Assembly: GCA_036803025.1 (NCBI GenBank) | Contig: DAIRVC010000006.1 | Coordinates: 1-42,313, forward strand | Source: DAIRVC01 sp036803025 | GTDB taxonomy: Bacteria; Chloroflexota; Anaerolineae; Anaerolineales; E44-bin32 | DNA: 42,313 bases | Direction: 5' to 3' | Shown: positions 32,327 through 40,671 of the stretch, in pieces | Layout of the letters: every line of letters starts with the position of its first letter | Position numbering within the stretch: position 1 is the first letter of the stretch | The notes under the pieces: model-generated | What the model was told of the DNA's origin: nothing | Databases searched by the model: none | Seen by the model: only the letters and a program-made list of their open reading frames with translations | Translations under genes and position numbers: made by a program

Positions 32327-33103
32327 TCAGGGAGCCGGCGTGGCAGTTGGCGTTCCGGCGCCAACGACCGAGAAGCGGGAACTGACCTTCCACAAGTCAC
32401 CGAGGAAGATCTGCACCTCGTATTCGCCCGGGGACCAGGCCTCCGGCGTGCACTCGGTGAATCCGTAGCCGCCGGTGGATCCGTCCCACAGCAGGCTTTC
32501 GAAGCACACAACCTCTCCGCCCCGGTACCAGAGCGCCGTCCATGGCACGCCCAGGTCGAGGAAGTCGTAGGCGAAGATGCCGTAGATCGTCCCGCGCGGG
32601 TCGACGAAAGTCTCCTGCGCATTCTGCGGCGGGTAGGTCAGTTCGGTGGCGAACTCGATCGGGCTGAAACCCGCCAGCGGATTCGGGGTCACGGTCCCAA
32701 GTGCAACGAAGACAGCTGCCTGCTCGGGAAGCACCGGGGTCGGCGTCACGGTGGGAGTCGGTGTGGCCGGGGGGATCGGTGTGGCCTCGGGCGTCAACGT
32801 GATCGTCGGCGTGAGGGTGATCGTCGGGGTCAGCGTGATGGTCGGACTGGGGGTGACGGAGGGTGTCGGCGGGAACACGGCGTAGGCTGCCTGCTTCCCG
32901 CCGGCAAGCATCAATCCGGCGCCCACCCCCAGCAGGACGCCGATGAGGATCAACCGCCAACCGGACACGGTCTGTTGCCGGCGCAGGATGTAGTAGCGAA
33001 GCCGCGTGGCGGCCCGCACGCGCTGCCAGCCCACGAAGACCAGGATCACCAGCCCGAATGTGAGCGCCAGGGTCAGGCCCAGCACCGCCTGGTCGATCGT
33101 CAT
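32327..33103 (-). CDS. Membrane-anchored protein with a Thr-Pro stalk
   Basis: A 258-residue protein. Two transmembrane helices (about 7-27 and 51-70) are followed by a stalk of TPT repeats (about 80-125) and a C-terminal beta-rich domain (about 130-250) with PRGTIYGIFAYDFLDLGVPW, WYRGGEVVC and PGEYEVQIFLGDLW. I do not recognise the C-terminal family; similar domains in other proteins are unassigned. GGAAGG precedes the ATG. It is convergent with the aspartoacylase gene, separated by 15 nt, and downstream of it no terminator is obvious. Confidence 0.68.
   Translation of the reverse strand: MTIDQAVLGLTLALTFGLVILVFVGWQRVRAATRLRYYILRRQQTVSGWRLILIGVLLGVGAGLMLAGGKQAAYAVFPPTPSVTPSPTITLTPTITLTPTITLTPEATPIPPATPTPTVTPTPVLPEQAAVFVALGTVTPNPLAGFSPIEFATELTYPPQNAQETFVDPRGTIYGIFAYDFLDLGVPWTALWYRGGEVVCFESLLWDGSTGGYGFTECTPEAWSPGEYEVQIFLGDLWKVSSRFSVVGAGTPTATPAP
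32783..32845 (-). repeat. 18-nt tandem coding repeat (ITLTPT)
   Basis: About three copies of an 18-nt unit inside the stalk of the preceding gene; clear copies start at 32801 and 32819, with a partial third at 32837. Each encodes ITLTPT. It lengthens the extracellular stalk and could vary in copy number between strains. Confidence 0.65.
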
Positions 33104-33139
33104 CGCCCCTTCCTTTGGACCACTACGACGGCACCCAGT

Positions 33140-35578
33140 CTATTCTCTCCCATCGGCCTGTGTCGAGGCCAGGTGGATCACCAGCTGGCCGGATCCTCGT
33201 ACCTCCAGCTCGACCTGGAAGACACCCGGTCGGCACTCGTGGAACGCCAAAGGCCGCCCGTCGAGGTCCGCGCCGGTTGGAGCTCCTGCCAAGGCCAGCC
33301 ACGCCTTGCCCCGGCCGACGCGACCCAGCGCCAGGTCAGCCGTCACCCGGTCTCGGTGCACCTCCCAAGACCGCAGGGCCAATCCCTGCGAGATGTGCAG
33401 CGTATCGCCCACCCAGCACGGCCCGCTCGCTTCCGGGCGGATACTCATGACAACCGCGGTGTGCGCCGGCACGGCGTCAAGCGACAAGGAGGTCCCGTCT
33501 ATCCGCTGGTAGCGCTCCCCCCAGTAGTCCACCGCGTGGTAGGCGGCTGCCTGGGGCAGTCCCAGGAGCCGCAGGTCGGCCTGCAGTCGCGCGGGGCGAT
33601 CCCCCCAGTTGAGCAGCGCGATCAGGACCCAGGCGCCCGCCGCGCCCTGCAACGGGAGGACCATTGTGGATGGATAGGCCGCGTCAAGAAGGTCGACCAC
33701 CCGCGCCGCCGCAGGCAGCGGTGGGATCAGCCGGGCGAGCCACGCGACCCGCTCGTCGCTCAGTCGCGGCAGGTCGTCGGAGTCGACCAGGGATCCTGCC
33801 GAGAAAGCGATAACCGTGGCCAGGAATTGCACCTGGCTGCGGGTCAACTGGGTCCGCGATTCCGGTGGGACGCCCGGCTCGGCCGCAGAAACGAGATCTC
33901 GAAGCAGCAGGCAGTCGGGGTCGTTCACCCACCACTTGCGATGGAACATTGAGCGCGTCAACGCGTTGCGCGCCGCACTGCGCGTGGCAGGGAAGTCGGG
34001 CTCCCGACGGAAGGGGCGCTCGATGCCCAGGAAGGCCGGCTCCCAGCGCGTGGCCACGTCTGTGCTGATGCGCATGAAGTCTACGATCCCGACGGCCGGC
34101 CCGAGCGGACATCCGCAGCCGTCCAAGAGCGTGTCCGGCCCGGCCGCGCTGCGGATGCGCTCCAGCGCACCGCGCAGCGCCTGCGCCCGCGTGCGCCTGG
34201 CATCGTAGCGCCGGCCGGGAAGGGCGGCAGCATACAGGAAGTCCAGCTTGAGATAGTCGAAACCCCAGTCCCGCACGGACGTCTCGATCAACTCGGCGAC
34301 GTGGTCGAGGACGGCCGGGTGCGTCGCATCGAGTGCCCGCGACAGTGCGCCCCACGCGAATCCGGCGTTGGCCGGTCTTCCGCCTTCGCTGCGCAGGATC
34401 CAGTCCGGGTGATCGGCCAGAATGCGGGCTTGCCGCTTGGCGATGATCGGCGCTAGCCAGAGCACGGCGCGGAATCCGGCCGAGTGGATCCTCCGCGAGA
34501 GGCCCGCCAACCCGTCCGGGAATTCCTCGCGCCAGTCGTACCAATCACCGACTTGCGTCTCGAAGCCGTCGTCAAGCTGAATGAGGTCCAGAGGGACCTC
34601 ATCCTTGTGCGCGGCCGCCCAATCCAGATTCGAGAGCAGTGCCTGTTGGGTGACCTTCTCAAACCAGTAGTACCAGGAGCACCAGCCCACGGGAACCGCA
34701 GCGGACGACCGGGCGTTGTTGCAGCCGGCGACTGCGTCCACGTAGGCGGCCAATGGATCGGGCCGATCGAGGTCGACGAGCTGGAGGCTGGCCCAGTCGG
34801 TGGTGAACGTCGCGCCGGGATCGAGTCGGACCCGGTCCAGATCGGCCCACAGACTCAGCGTCGGCGGATCGCGGCGCAGGTCGGCAAGCAGGCTGCCGAA
34901 GGCGGCCTGCTGCGTCAGGAATCCAACCAACAATCCGCTGCGCCAGCCTCGATGGCTGACAACGCCGAACATATCCGAGCCGAATTGCCCCCGGGCGCGA
35001 GGCCGGGGCGTGCTGACATTGGCGCGCGGTTGCGTGACCCGGCCCAGGCGGGTGCCAGGCGCACGATCGGCAGGTCTCAACAAGCCGGCGTACCCCCAGC
35101 TCTGCCAGCCGTTGGTGAAGAACGACAGATGGGTGCCGGGGGGATCTCCGCCGGACCTATGGCCGGCGCCCCACAGGATCGGCGCCCCGCTCGAGCCCGG
35201 CTGAGCGCCCTCCAACAGCCCCGCGCGCACAAGTGTCACGGCCCGTGACTGCTCGTTCCGCAGCGTGATGCGCCAGATCAGCATGGGCGAATCGAGGCAA
35301 GCGCCGAATTCGACTTGGGCGTGAAGCGCACCCCGCCCGACAGATTCACCAAGCGAGGCGGCCAGAAGGCGCCCCAGATTCGGATCGCTGCGGCTTGCGG
35401 TGGCAAACGATTCGGGATCCAGCCTCAGCGGATCCTGGTGATCGCCGTCTGAGTCGCACCAGCTGACCGACAGACGCGCCCGCAGCCCGGGCGCACTGGA
35501 TGACAGCGGCTGAACGGCCCACTCGCCCCCGCCGGGAACTTCGAATCTCAGGGTCGGTGTGGTGAGGGCCGGGCTCAT
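33140..35578 (-). CDS. GH36-family alpha-galactosidase
   Basis: An 812-residue glycosidase. The N-terminal beta supersandwich (about 1-290) is followed by a TIM barrel with PVGWCSWYYWF, DLIQLDDGFE and FDYLKLDFLY (nucleophile D446), then a C-terminal beta domain. These match clan GH-D family 36 (alpha-galactosidase/raffinose-synthase type). It lacks a signal peptide, so it acts inside the cell on raffinose-type or other alpha-galactosides. The ATG at 35578 is chosen over the GTG two codons upstream because GGGAGG is well placed before it. No transporter or regulator lies next to it. Confidence 0.88.
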   Translation of the reverse strand: MSPALTTPTLRFEVPGGGEWAVQPLSSSAPGLRARLSVSWCDSDGDHQDPLRLDPESFATASRSDPNLGRLLAASLGESVGRGALHAQVEFGACLDSPMLIWRITLRNEQSRAVTLVRAGLLEGAQPGSSGAPILWGAGHRSGGDPPGTHLSFFTNGWQSWGYAGLLRPADRAPGTRLGRVTQPRANVSTPRPRARGQFGSDMFGVVSHRGWRSGLLVGFLTQQAAFGSLLADLRRDPPTLSLWADLDRVRLDPGATFTTDWASLQLVDLDRPDPLAAYVDAVAGCNNARSSAAVPVGWCSWYYWFEKVTQQALLSNLDWAAAHKDEVPLDLIQLDDGFETQVGDWYDWREEFPDGLAGLSRRIHSAGFRAVLWLAPIIAKRQARILADHPDWILRSEGGRPANAGFAWGALSRALDATHPAVLDHVAELIETSVRDWGFDYLKLDFLYAAALPGRRYDARRTRAQALRGALERIRSAAGPDTLLDGCGCPLGPAVGIVDFMRISTDVATRWEPAFLGIERPFRREPDFPATRSAARNALTRSMFHRKWWVNDPDCLLLRDLVSAAEPGVPPESRTQLTRSQVQFLATVIAFSAGSLVDSDDLPRLSDERVAWLARLIPPLPAAARVVDLLDAAYPSTMVLPLQGAAGAWVLIALLNWGDRPARLQADLRLLGLPQAAAYHAVDYWGERYQRIDGTSLSLDAVPAHTAVVMSIRPEASGPCWVGDTLHISQGLALRSWEVHRDRVTADLALGRVGRGKAWLALAGAPTGADLDGRPLAFHECRPGVFQVELEVRGSGQLVIHLASTQADGRE

Positions 35579-35756
35579 GCGCACCTCCCTATCGTCCCTT
35601 CTGCCGGCATTCAGTCCATATCCCGATCAGGAATTCCGGCGTCCTGCCTGACGAGTATACCGGCTGTCGTGCGCTAGCGGGGCGGCCCCGGCGCGAACGG
35701 GTATACTGCATAGCCTATCCGCCGGCATGTAACCTTCGGCGGAACGACGTCATCGA

Positions 35757-36356
35757 ATGAGTGTACCTGAAACGATATCGCTGGATGCACTACGGCGGGG
35801 CGACCGGGAGGCCTTTGCCCAAATGGTGGAGACCTACTCTCCTCAGGTCTTCCGTCTTGCCAGCCATATGCTGCACGACCCTCAGGAGGCCGAGGACGTG
35901 CTGCAGGAGACGTTCCTGAATGCGTTCCGGGCGATCGGGCGCTTCGAGGGGCGATCGAGCCTGGGCACCTGGCTGTACCGCATCGCCGCCAATCAGGCGC
36001 TGATGCGGCTGCGCCGGCGCGCTCCGGCTGCGGTGTCCATCGACGAACCGATCGACAACGGCGAGACGGAGCCGATCCTGCGGGAGCTGTTCGATTGGTG
36101 CTGTCTGCCGGAAGAGGAGTTCATGACCGCCGAGGCGCAGGACCAACTCGAGACGGCCATTGGCGGCCTGTCTCCAGCGCTGAAGGCGGTCTTCGTGCTG
36201 CGCGACCTGGAAGGGCTCTCGACCCTAGAGACGGCCGAGGCGCTGGAGATCAGTGAAGCGGCGGTCAAGACGCGCTTGCTGCGCGCACGCCTGCAGCTTC
36301 GCGAGAGCCTGTCGGCGTACTTCACCGAGCGGGCACGGGAGGCCGGCCTTGCTTGA
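35757..36356 (+). CDS. ECF-type RNA polymerase sigma factor
   Basis: A 199-residue group IV sigma factor. Region 2 (about 20-90) has QEAEDVLQETFLNAFRAIGRFEGRSSLGTWLYRIA, and region 4 (about 130-185) has LSPALKAVFVLRDLEGLSTLETAEALEISEAAVKTRLLRAR. Both fit zinc-anti-sigma-controlled ECF factors. The next gene is the cognate anti-sigma factor, starting at a TTG inside the last codons (TTGCTTGA overlap). A TATACT box lies at 35702-35707. Target genes are unknown; the zinc-ribbon and TlpA genes that follow may be part of the response. Confidence 0.92.
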   Translation: MSVPETISLDALRRGDREAFAQMVETYSPQVFRLASHMLHDPQEAEDVLQETFLNAFRAIGRFEGRSSLGTWLYRIAANQALMRLRRRAPAAVSIDEPIDNGETEPILRELFDWCCLPEEEFMTAEAQDQLETAIGGLSPALKAVFVLRDLEGLSTLETAEALEISEAAVKTRLLRARLQLRESLSAYFTERAREAGLA

Positions 36357-36621
36357 TCAACATTGCGGTGAGCTCCTTGAGGCGCTGTCGCTCTACATCG
36401 ACCACGAGGCCAGCCAGGCAGTGTGCGAAGCGCTCGAGCAGCACCTGGCCGGCTGCGTCGACTGCCGCACCGTGCTGAAGACCCTCGAGAAGACGATCGC
36501 CCTGTACCGCGGCAGCCGTCCGGAGCAACCGCTTCCGGCTGACGTCCATCAGCGTTTGCTGGATCTGCTGGGCCTGTCCGGCTCCCGTGCGCTGCCGGAC
36601 GGGAGCGCGGGGCCCGGATGA
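36349..36621 (+). CDS. Zinc-binding anti-sigma factor
   Basis: A 90-residue protein with the ZAS/putative zinc-finger signature HLAGCVDC: H32, C36 and C39 (HxxxCxxC). It sits in helix 1-2 of the anti-sigma domain and is expected to hold the ECF factor inactive and release it on thiol oxidation. It has no transmembrane helix, so it is a soluble, redox-type anti-sigma. The start is TTG at 36349, with a perfect GGGAGG at 36337-36342; it overlaps the sigma gene by 8 nt. The frame is open further upstream only as a shadow. Confidence 0.85.
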   Translation: MLDQHCGELLEALSLYIDHEASQAVCEALEQHLAGCVDCRTVLKTLEKTIALYRGSRPEQPLPADVHQRLLDLLGLSGSRALPDGSAGPG

Positions 36622-36821
36622 CCAGGACGGCGGCCGCTGGCGCTCGGGCCCGCAAGGTCCCGGTCACTGCGCAAACACGGCCTCGCGGCCTGACGTCGAG
36701 ACGCCCGCCTCGGAGGGGAGGCGCCTGCCCCTCCTGCCGCAAGGGGCGCCTCGAACTGGATGGATGTCTGAACCTGGCCTGCCCGGTGTGTGGATATCTC
36801 GTGACCGGCGGCTTCACATGA
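36618..36821 (+). CDS. Small zinc-ribbon protein
   Basis: A 67-residue protein. An Arg-rich N-terminal 33 residues is followed by a zinc ribbon, CPSCRKGRLELDGCLNLACPVCGY, with C37/C40 and C55/C58 plus C50. The pattern resembles the C-terminal ribbon of class II ribonucleotide reductases and other nucleic-acid-binding ribbons. The ATG overlaps the anti-sigma stop (ATGA), so it belongs to the same operon. Function is unknown; nucleic-acid binding is likely. Confidence 0.65.
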   Translation: MTRTAAAGARARKVPVTAQTRPRGLTSRRPPRRGGACPSCRKGRLELDGCLNLACPVCGYLVTGGFT

Positions 36822-36903
36822 TAACCAACGCGGCTCCCGGTCCGGGAGCCGGCAGGTCCGCCCGGCAGGGCCTCGGGGTGATACCCTGAAGCCGCATGCA
36901 AGC

Positions 36904-37443
36904 GTGCGTCCCCTGCTGATGCTGATGCTTGGCACGCTGCTGGTCGTCGTCGGCGCCGGCAGCGGCTACGCCCTCATCTCCGGGCGACGTGCGGCTGGAG
37001 ACGGCGAATGCATCACTGCCCGGCAAGTTGAGCGCCTGTCCCCTGCCCTGCAGCTCGAGGACCTGTACGGAACCGCGGTCGACCTGGAAAGCCTGCGCGG
37101 CCAGGTCGTGCTCCTGAACCTGTGGGCCACCTGGTGCCCGCCCTGCCGCGAGGAGATGCCCGAACTGGAGCGGTTCCACCAGGCTCACCGCGAAGCCGGG
37201 CTGGTCGTCGTCGGCATCAACATCGGCGAGGCGCCCGGCGTTGTGGCCCAGTTTGCCGCAACCACCGGTCTGACCTTCCCCATCTGGCTTGACCCCGACG
37301 AGGCTTCCTTGCGGGCGCTGCAGATGCTGTCGCTACCGGCCACGATCGCCATCGACCGATCCGGGATGATACGCCTGGTGTGGGCCGGCCCTGTGTGCTT
37401 CGACCAGCTCGAGGAGCAGGCCGCGCCGCTCCTGTCGGAGTGA
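36904..37443 (+). CDS. TlpA-like membrane-anchored thioredoxin-fold protein
   Basis: A 179-residue protein with one N-terminal anchor helix (about 4-26). The thioredoxin domain (about 45-175) has LNLWATWCPPC (C78 and C81) and the cis-Pro loop SLPATIAIDRSG. It should reduce disulfides, including cytochrome c heme-site cysteines, outside the membrane. The start is GTG at 36904. It follows the zinc ribbon by 82 nt, with a possible GATACC -10-like sequence at 36880, so it may be in the ECF operon or have its own promoter. Its redox role fits a zinc anti-sigma operon. Confidence 0.85.
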   Translation: MRPLLMLMLGTLLVVVGAGSGYALISGRRAAGDGECITARQVERLSPALQLEDLYGTAVDLESLRGQVVLLNLWATWCPPCREEMPELERFHQAHREAGLVVVGINIGEAPGVVAQFAATTGLTFPIWLDPDEASLRALQMLSLPATIAIDRSGMIRLVWAGPVCFDQLEEQAAPLLSE

Positions 37444-37480
37444 GGCCCAAAGGACCGCCGGGGCAAGATGCGGCGTCTGC

Positions 37481-39096
37481 TTAAGGGGAGAACTGAGCGC
37501 CAACGCGATTCTCGGCGCTCGAGCACACACAAGCGGGAACGACCAGCGAGCCGCGGGTGAGCGTCCCTTCGTAGGCCTGGGCGCCGTACTCGGCCACCCA
37601 GCCGTCCAGGTTGAATGGCACCGCCCCGCCGGCGGGGAGCCACTCGCCGTTGTAGCGCCGGGCGATATGGACGTGGGTTCCGGTGGCTTGTCCGCCCTCG
37701 CACGACGGGTGACCGAGGGGATCACCTCGCTCGACAGTCACACCCGCCGCAATCCTCTCCGCCTCGGCCACGTGGAACAAGAACAGCACCCAGCCAGTGC
37801 GCTCGTCGCCGTCCCCATCGAGATCCAGTACGACACTCGCCTCTTCGCTGCGCACGATCACTCCCGCCGCCGGTGCCGTGATCCAGTCAAGAGACGCAAA
37901 GCAGCCGATGCGCGGCATCGGAGGAGCGAAGTCCAAAGCGCCCAGCGGCAGACTGGTGCCCCAGGAGTAGTGCGGCCCGGAGGTGTAGCTCCACACCCGA
38001 TCGGAACCGAACGGCAGGCTGAGTTCGGGCTGCTGGAGATTGGCCGGGATCAGCTCGATGGCGTGCGCCGACGGTTCTCCCCAGAGCTGCAAGTAAGTCT
38101 GCAGGAATCCGCCCGGGCTGATGGCGGCCTCATAGTCACCCTGCGGCAGCATGGCCGCGAACATGACTTGCAGGGCAACGGTTCCGGCATTCAGCCAGGG
38201 ATCGGGGCGAACAAGGAGCCCTGCCTGGGTTTCGAACTCGTCCAGGCTGCCCGTGCGCCAGCCGTAGTAGCCGTCATTCAGCTGCTCGGCCGCCCAGATC
38301 AGCTGGCGATACAGGCCGCGATAGCGCGTGCTGCGAAAGCCGAGGGGGTAGGTCGTTTCGCCCTCCTCGGCGAATGGCTGTGTGAGCGCCTGTGTGCGGA
38401 ATTCAAGCAAGGTCAGCAGCAGGCGCGGGTGGATCGAGTAGTTGCGGGCGACCACATCGACGACTTCCCACGCCGGGCGCATGCGGCGAAACGCGTAGTC
38501 CGACAGCGAGCTGAGGAAGCCGGGCCGGCTCTCGATCTCGGCCCGGATGTCGAAGCTGACGGCGGAAGGGCCGTTGATGACCTCGCTATCTGGAACAAGC
38601 GTGAAGGGCAAGCTCGTCAGGGGAACGTAGTATGCCGGGATCCGCATGGGGAACCCGGCCGGCATAGTCGTGGCGTAATCGGGGATCTGAGGATTTGCCT
38701 GACGGATCTCCTGCACCGTAGTGTGGAAGTGCGCAGCCAGCGCTGGAAGCGTATCGCCGGATTGGGCCAGGTAGTCGACCAGTTGTCCTGGAGGGAAAGG
38801 TCCGCGCGTCGGNNNNNNNNNNNNNNNNNNNNNNNNNNNNNNNNNNNNNNNNNNNNNNNNNNNNNNNNNNNNNNNNNNNNNNNNNNNNNNNNNNNNNNNN
38901 NNNNNNNNNNNNCGGATTGGGCCAGGTAGTCGACCAGTTGTCCTGGAGGGAAAGGTCCGCGCGTCGGGAGCGGCGAGGTCTGCGGTGTTTGGGTCGCCTC
39001 GGGCAGCGCAGCGCCGTCGGGGGTGGAATCGCCGGCCGGCAAGCAGCCCGCGAGACTCAACGCCAGGACCAACGCCAGGGTTCTTGGCCTCGTCAT
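37481..39096 (-). CDS. LysM/M23 lipoprotein, paralog 1 (interrupted by an assembly gap)
   Basis: Lipoprotein with lipobox LAGC (C18), a short linker, LysM (starting PGQLVDYLAQSGDTLPALAA), a helical domain of about 250 residues and a C-terminal M23-like peptidase (HVHIARRYNGEW). An N gap with a 55-bp duplicate of its flank splits the reading frame between the LysM strands. Removing the gap and one copy gives 486 uninterrupted codons plus a stop (1461 nt, divisible by three), so the gene is intact. The ATG at 39096 overlaps the stop of paralog 2. LDLDGDGDE in the peptidase domain resembles an EF-hand calcium loop. Confidence 0.85.
38758..38812 (+). repeat. 55-bp direct repeat, copy before the gap
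   Basis: These 55 bases are identical to 38913-38967 on the far side of the N run. The length is typical of an assembler k-mer overlap, so this is a duplicated contig end rather than a biological repeat. Confidence 0.85.
38813..38912. other. Assembly gap, exactly 100 N
   Basis: A run of exactly 100 Ns, the default scaffolding placeholder. The flanking 55-bp duplication shows that the two contig ends overlap, so the true distance is probably -55 and no sequence is missing. Confidence 0.95.
38913..38967 (+). repeat. 55-bp direct repeat, copy after the gap
   Basis: Second copy of 38758-38812, identical over 55 bases. It is best explained as the overlapping end of the neighbouring contig. Confidence 0.85.
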
Positions 39097-40664
39097 CGTG
39101 AGATCTGGGTCTGCAGCGTGCCGAAGGGTGAAGCGATCACGACCGAGTCGCCGCGGGTCAGCGTCCCTTCGTATGGCCGTGTCCCCCCGTGGGCCACCCA
39201 ACCGCTCAGCTCGAACGGCAGCGGCCCGTCGGCCAGGATCCACTCGCCGTTGTACTTGCGGGCGATGTGCAGGTGGGTGCCGGTCGCCAGGCCGCCCTCA
39301 CACGATGGGTGTCCCAGCAGGTCACCCGCTTCGACGAACTCGCCGGCGGCCACGCGCCCCAGATTGGCGATGTGCAGGTAGACCAGCACCCAGCCCGTCT
39401 GCTCGCGCCCGTCGCCATCCAGGTCCAGGATCACCACCCCGCCGCCGCTGCGCAGCACCAACCCCGGCGCGGAGGCCACCGCCCAATCCGGAGACGGATC
39501 GCAGCCCAGGTTGGCGGTCGCCGGCGCGAAGTCGAGCGCCGCCCAGGCGGACTCGAACTCCCACGCGCCGTGCGGGCCGCCGGTGAACGACCAGGTGTGC
39601 CCCGGCAAGAAGGGCAGGTCAAGCAGCGGCTGTACGACCCCCGGCTCGAACAAGGGATAGGCATACTCCCAGGGGTCGCCGAAGAGCGCCCGATAGGTGG
39701 CGATGAAGCCATCAGGCGCCAGCGCCTGCGCCCACGCCAGCGGACCGTTCCGCACGGCGAAGAAGTATTGGAGCGCGACAGTGCCGGCGTTCAACTCCGG
39801 CGACAATCGGGTGCGCGTGTCATCCTCGAAGTGGAGTTCGACCAGAGTCCCCGCCCGCCAGCCGTAGTAACCGTTACCCAACTCGTCGGCTACCCAGGTC
39901 AGCTGCCGGAACAGCCCCGGGAATTCGGGGTCGATGTTGCCCATCGGGTAGCGCAGCGCGTCTCCGCTCGGGCGGACAGGGTCGGTCAACCAGCCGGCGC
40001 TGTATTCGATCAGCGCCAGCAGCAAGCGCGGGTTCACCGAATTGTCGCGAGCGACCTGAGCCACCACCTCGCCGCCGCTGCGCAGCCGGCCCCCGACCGT
40101 CTCGCGATAATCACCCAGGTATCCGCCCTGCTCGTCGACGAAAGCGACCACATCGAAATCGACAGCATGGGGGGAGAAGACCGCCTCGCTGTCGGGGACG
40201 AGCAGCTCGCCCGGACCGGTGGCTGCCAGGCGCCGCGGGATGGAGAGCAACTGACCGGGGTCGATCATCGTCCCGTCTTGAGGCAGGGCGGCGGAGGCGG
40301 TGATGTCCTCGGGGACGACTCCGAAGCGGGCCGCCAGCGCCGGCAGCGTATCCCCGGCCTGGGACACATAGACAAACGGTTCGGCCGTCCCGCTGAACCC
40401 GAGGGTCGGCGTGGGCACCGTGGTCGGCGAGGCCGGCGGAGCCAGGGGCGTCGGCGAGACCTGGACGGCGGTCGGGGGCGCCGTCGTCGGAAGCGCCGAT
40501 GGGTCGGCAGAGGTGGCGGTGGCGCTGGGCAGCGGCTCGAGTCCGCCGCCGCCGATACCGGCCGTCACCGGCACGTCGGAGCGCGCGCAGGCCATGCCGG
40601 CAGCCACCAGAGCGGCCAGCGGAATGAATGCAGGGCGGGATAGCGCGGCGATCCGGATCGACAT
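39093..40664 (-). CDS. LysM/M23 lipoprotein, paralog 2
   Basis: A 523-residue lipoprotein. The signal peptide ends at AGMAC (C26), with a Thr/Pro/Ser-rich linker to about 95, then LysM at about 98-143 (YVSQAGDTLPALAARFGV). The helical domain (about 155-350) has NPRLLLALIEYSAGWLTDP and LNAGTVALQYFFA. The M23-like domain has GGPHGAW, AALDFAP, a DLDGDG loop, GHPSCEGGLATGTHLHIARK. It probably binds and hydrolyses peptidoglycan. The helical part resembles a lysozyme-like fold, with the conserved glutamate in LIEY as a possible catalytic residue; this is unproven. Its ATG lies 7 nt downstream of paralog 3. Confidence 0.85.
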   Translation of the reverse strand: MSIRIAALSRPAFIPLAALVAAGMACARSDVPVTAGIGGGGLEPLPSATATSADPSALPTTAPPTAVQVSPTPLAPPASPTTVPTPTLGFSGTAEPFVYVSQAGDTLPALAARFGVVPEDITASAALPQDGTMIDPGQLLSIPRRLAATGPGELLVPDSEAVFSPHAVDFDVVAFVDEQGGYLGDYRETVGGRLRSGGEVVAQVARDNSVNPRLLLALIEYSAGWLTDPVRPSGDALRYPMGNIDPEFPGLFRQLTWVADELGNGYYGWRAGTLVELHFEDDTRTRLSPELNAGTVALQYFFAVRNGPLAWAQALAPDGFIATYRALFGDPWEYAYPLFEPGVVQPLLDLPFLPGHTWSFTGGPHGAWEFESAWAALDFAPATANLGCDPSPDWAVASAPGLVLRSGGGVVILDLDGDGREQTGWVLVYLHIANLGRVAAGEFVEAGDLLGHPSCEGGLATGTHLHIARKYNGEWILADGPLPFELSGWVAHGGTRPYEGTLTRGDSVVIASPFGTLQTQISR

Positions 40665-40671
40665 GGCAGTC

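Noticed and set aside
35728..35751. TGTAACC followed by CGTC before the ECF sigma gene, as an ECF autoregulated promoter
   Set aside because: The spacer is 13 nt, shorter than the usual 16-17, and the start of transcription would fall inside the coding region.
38758..38967. 55-bp direct repeat as a biological duplication or attachment site
   Set aside because: It flanks exactly 100 Ns, has a k-mer-like length and its removal restores the paralog's reading frame.
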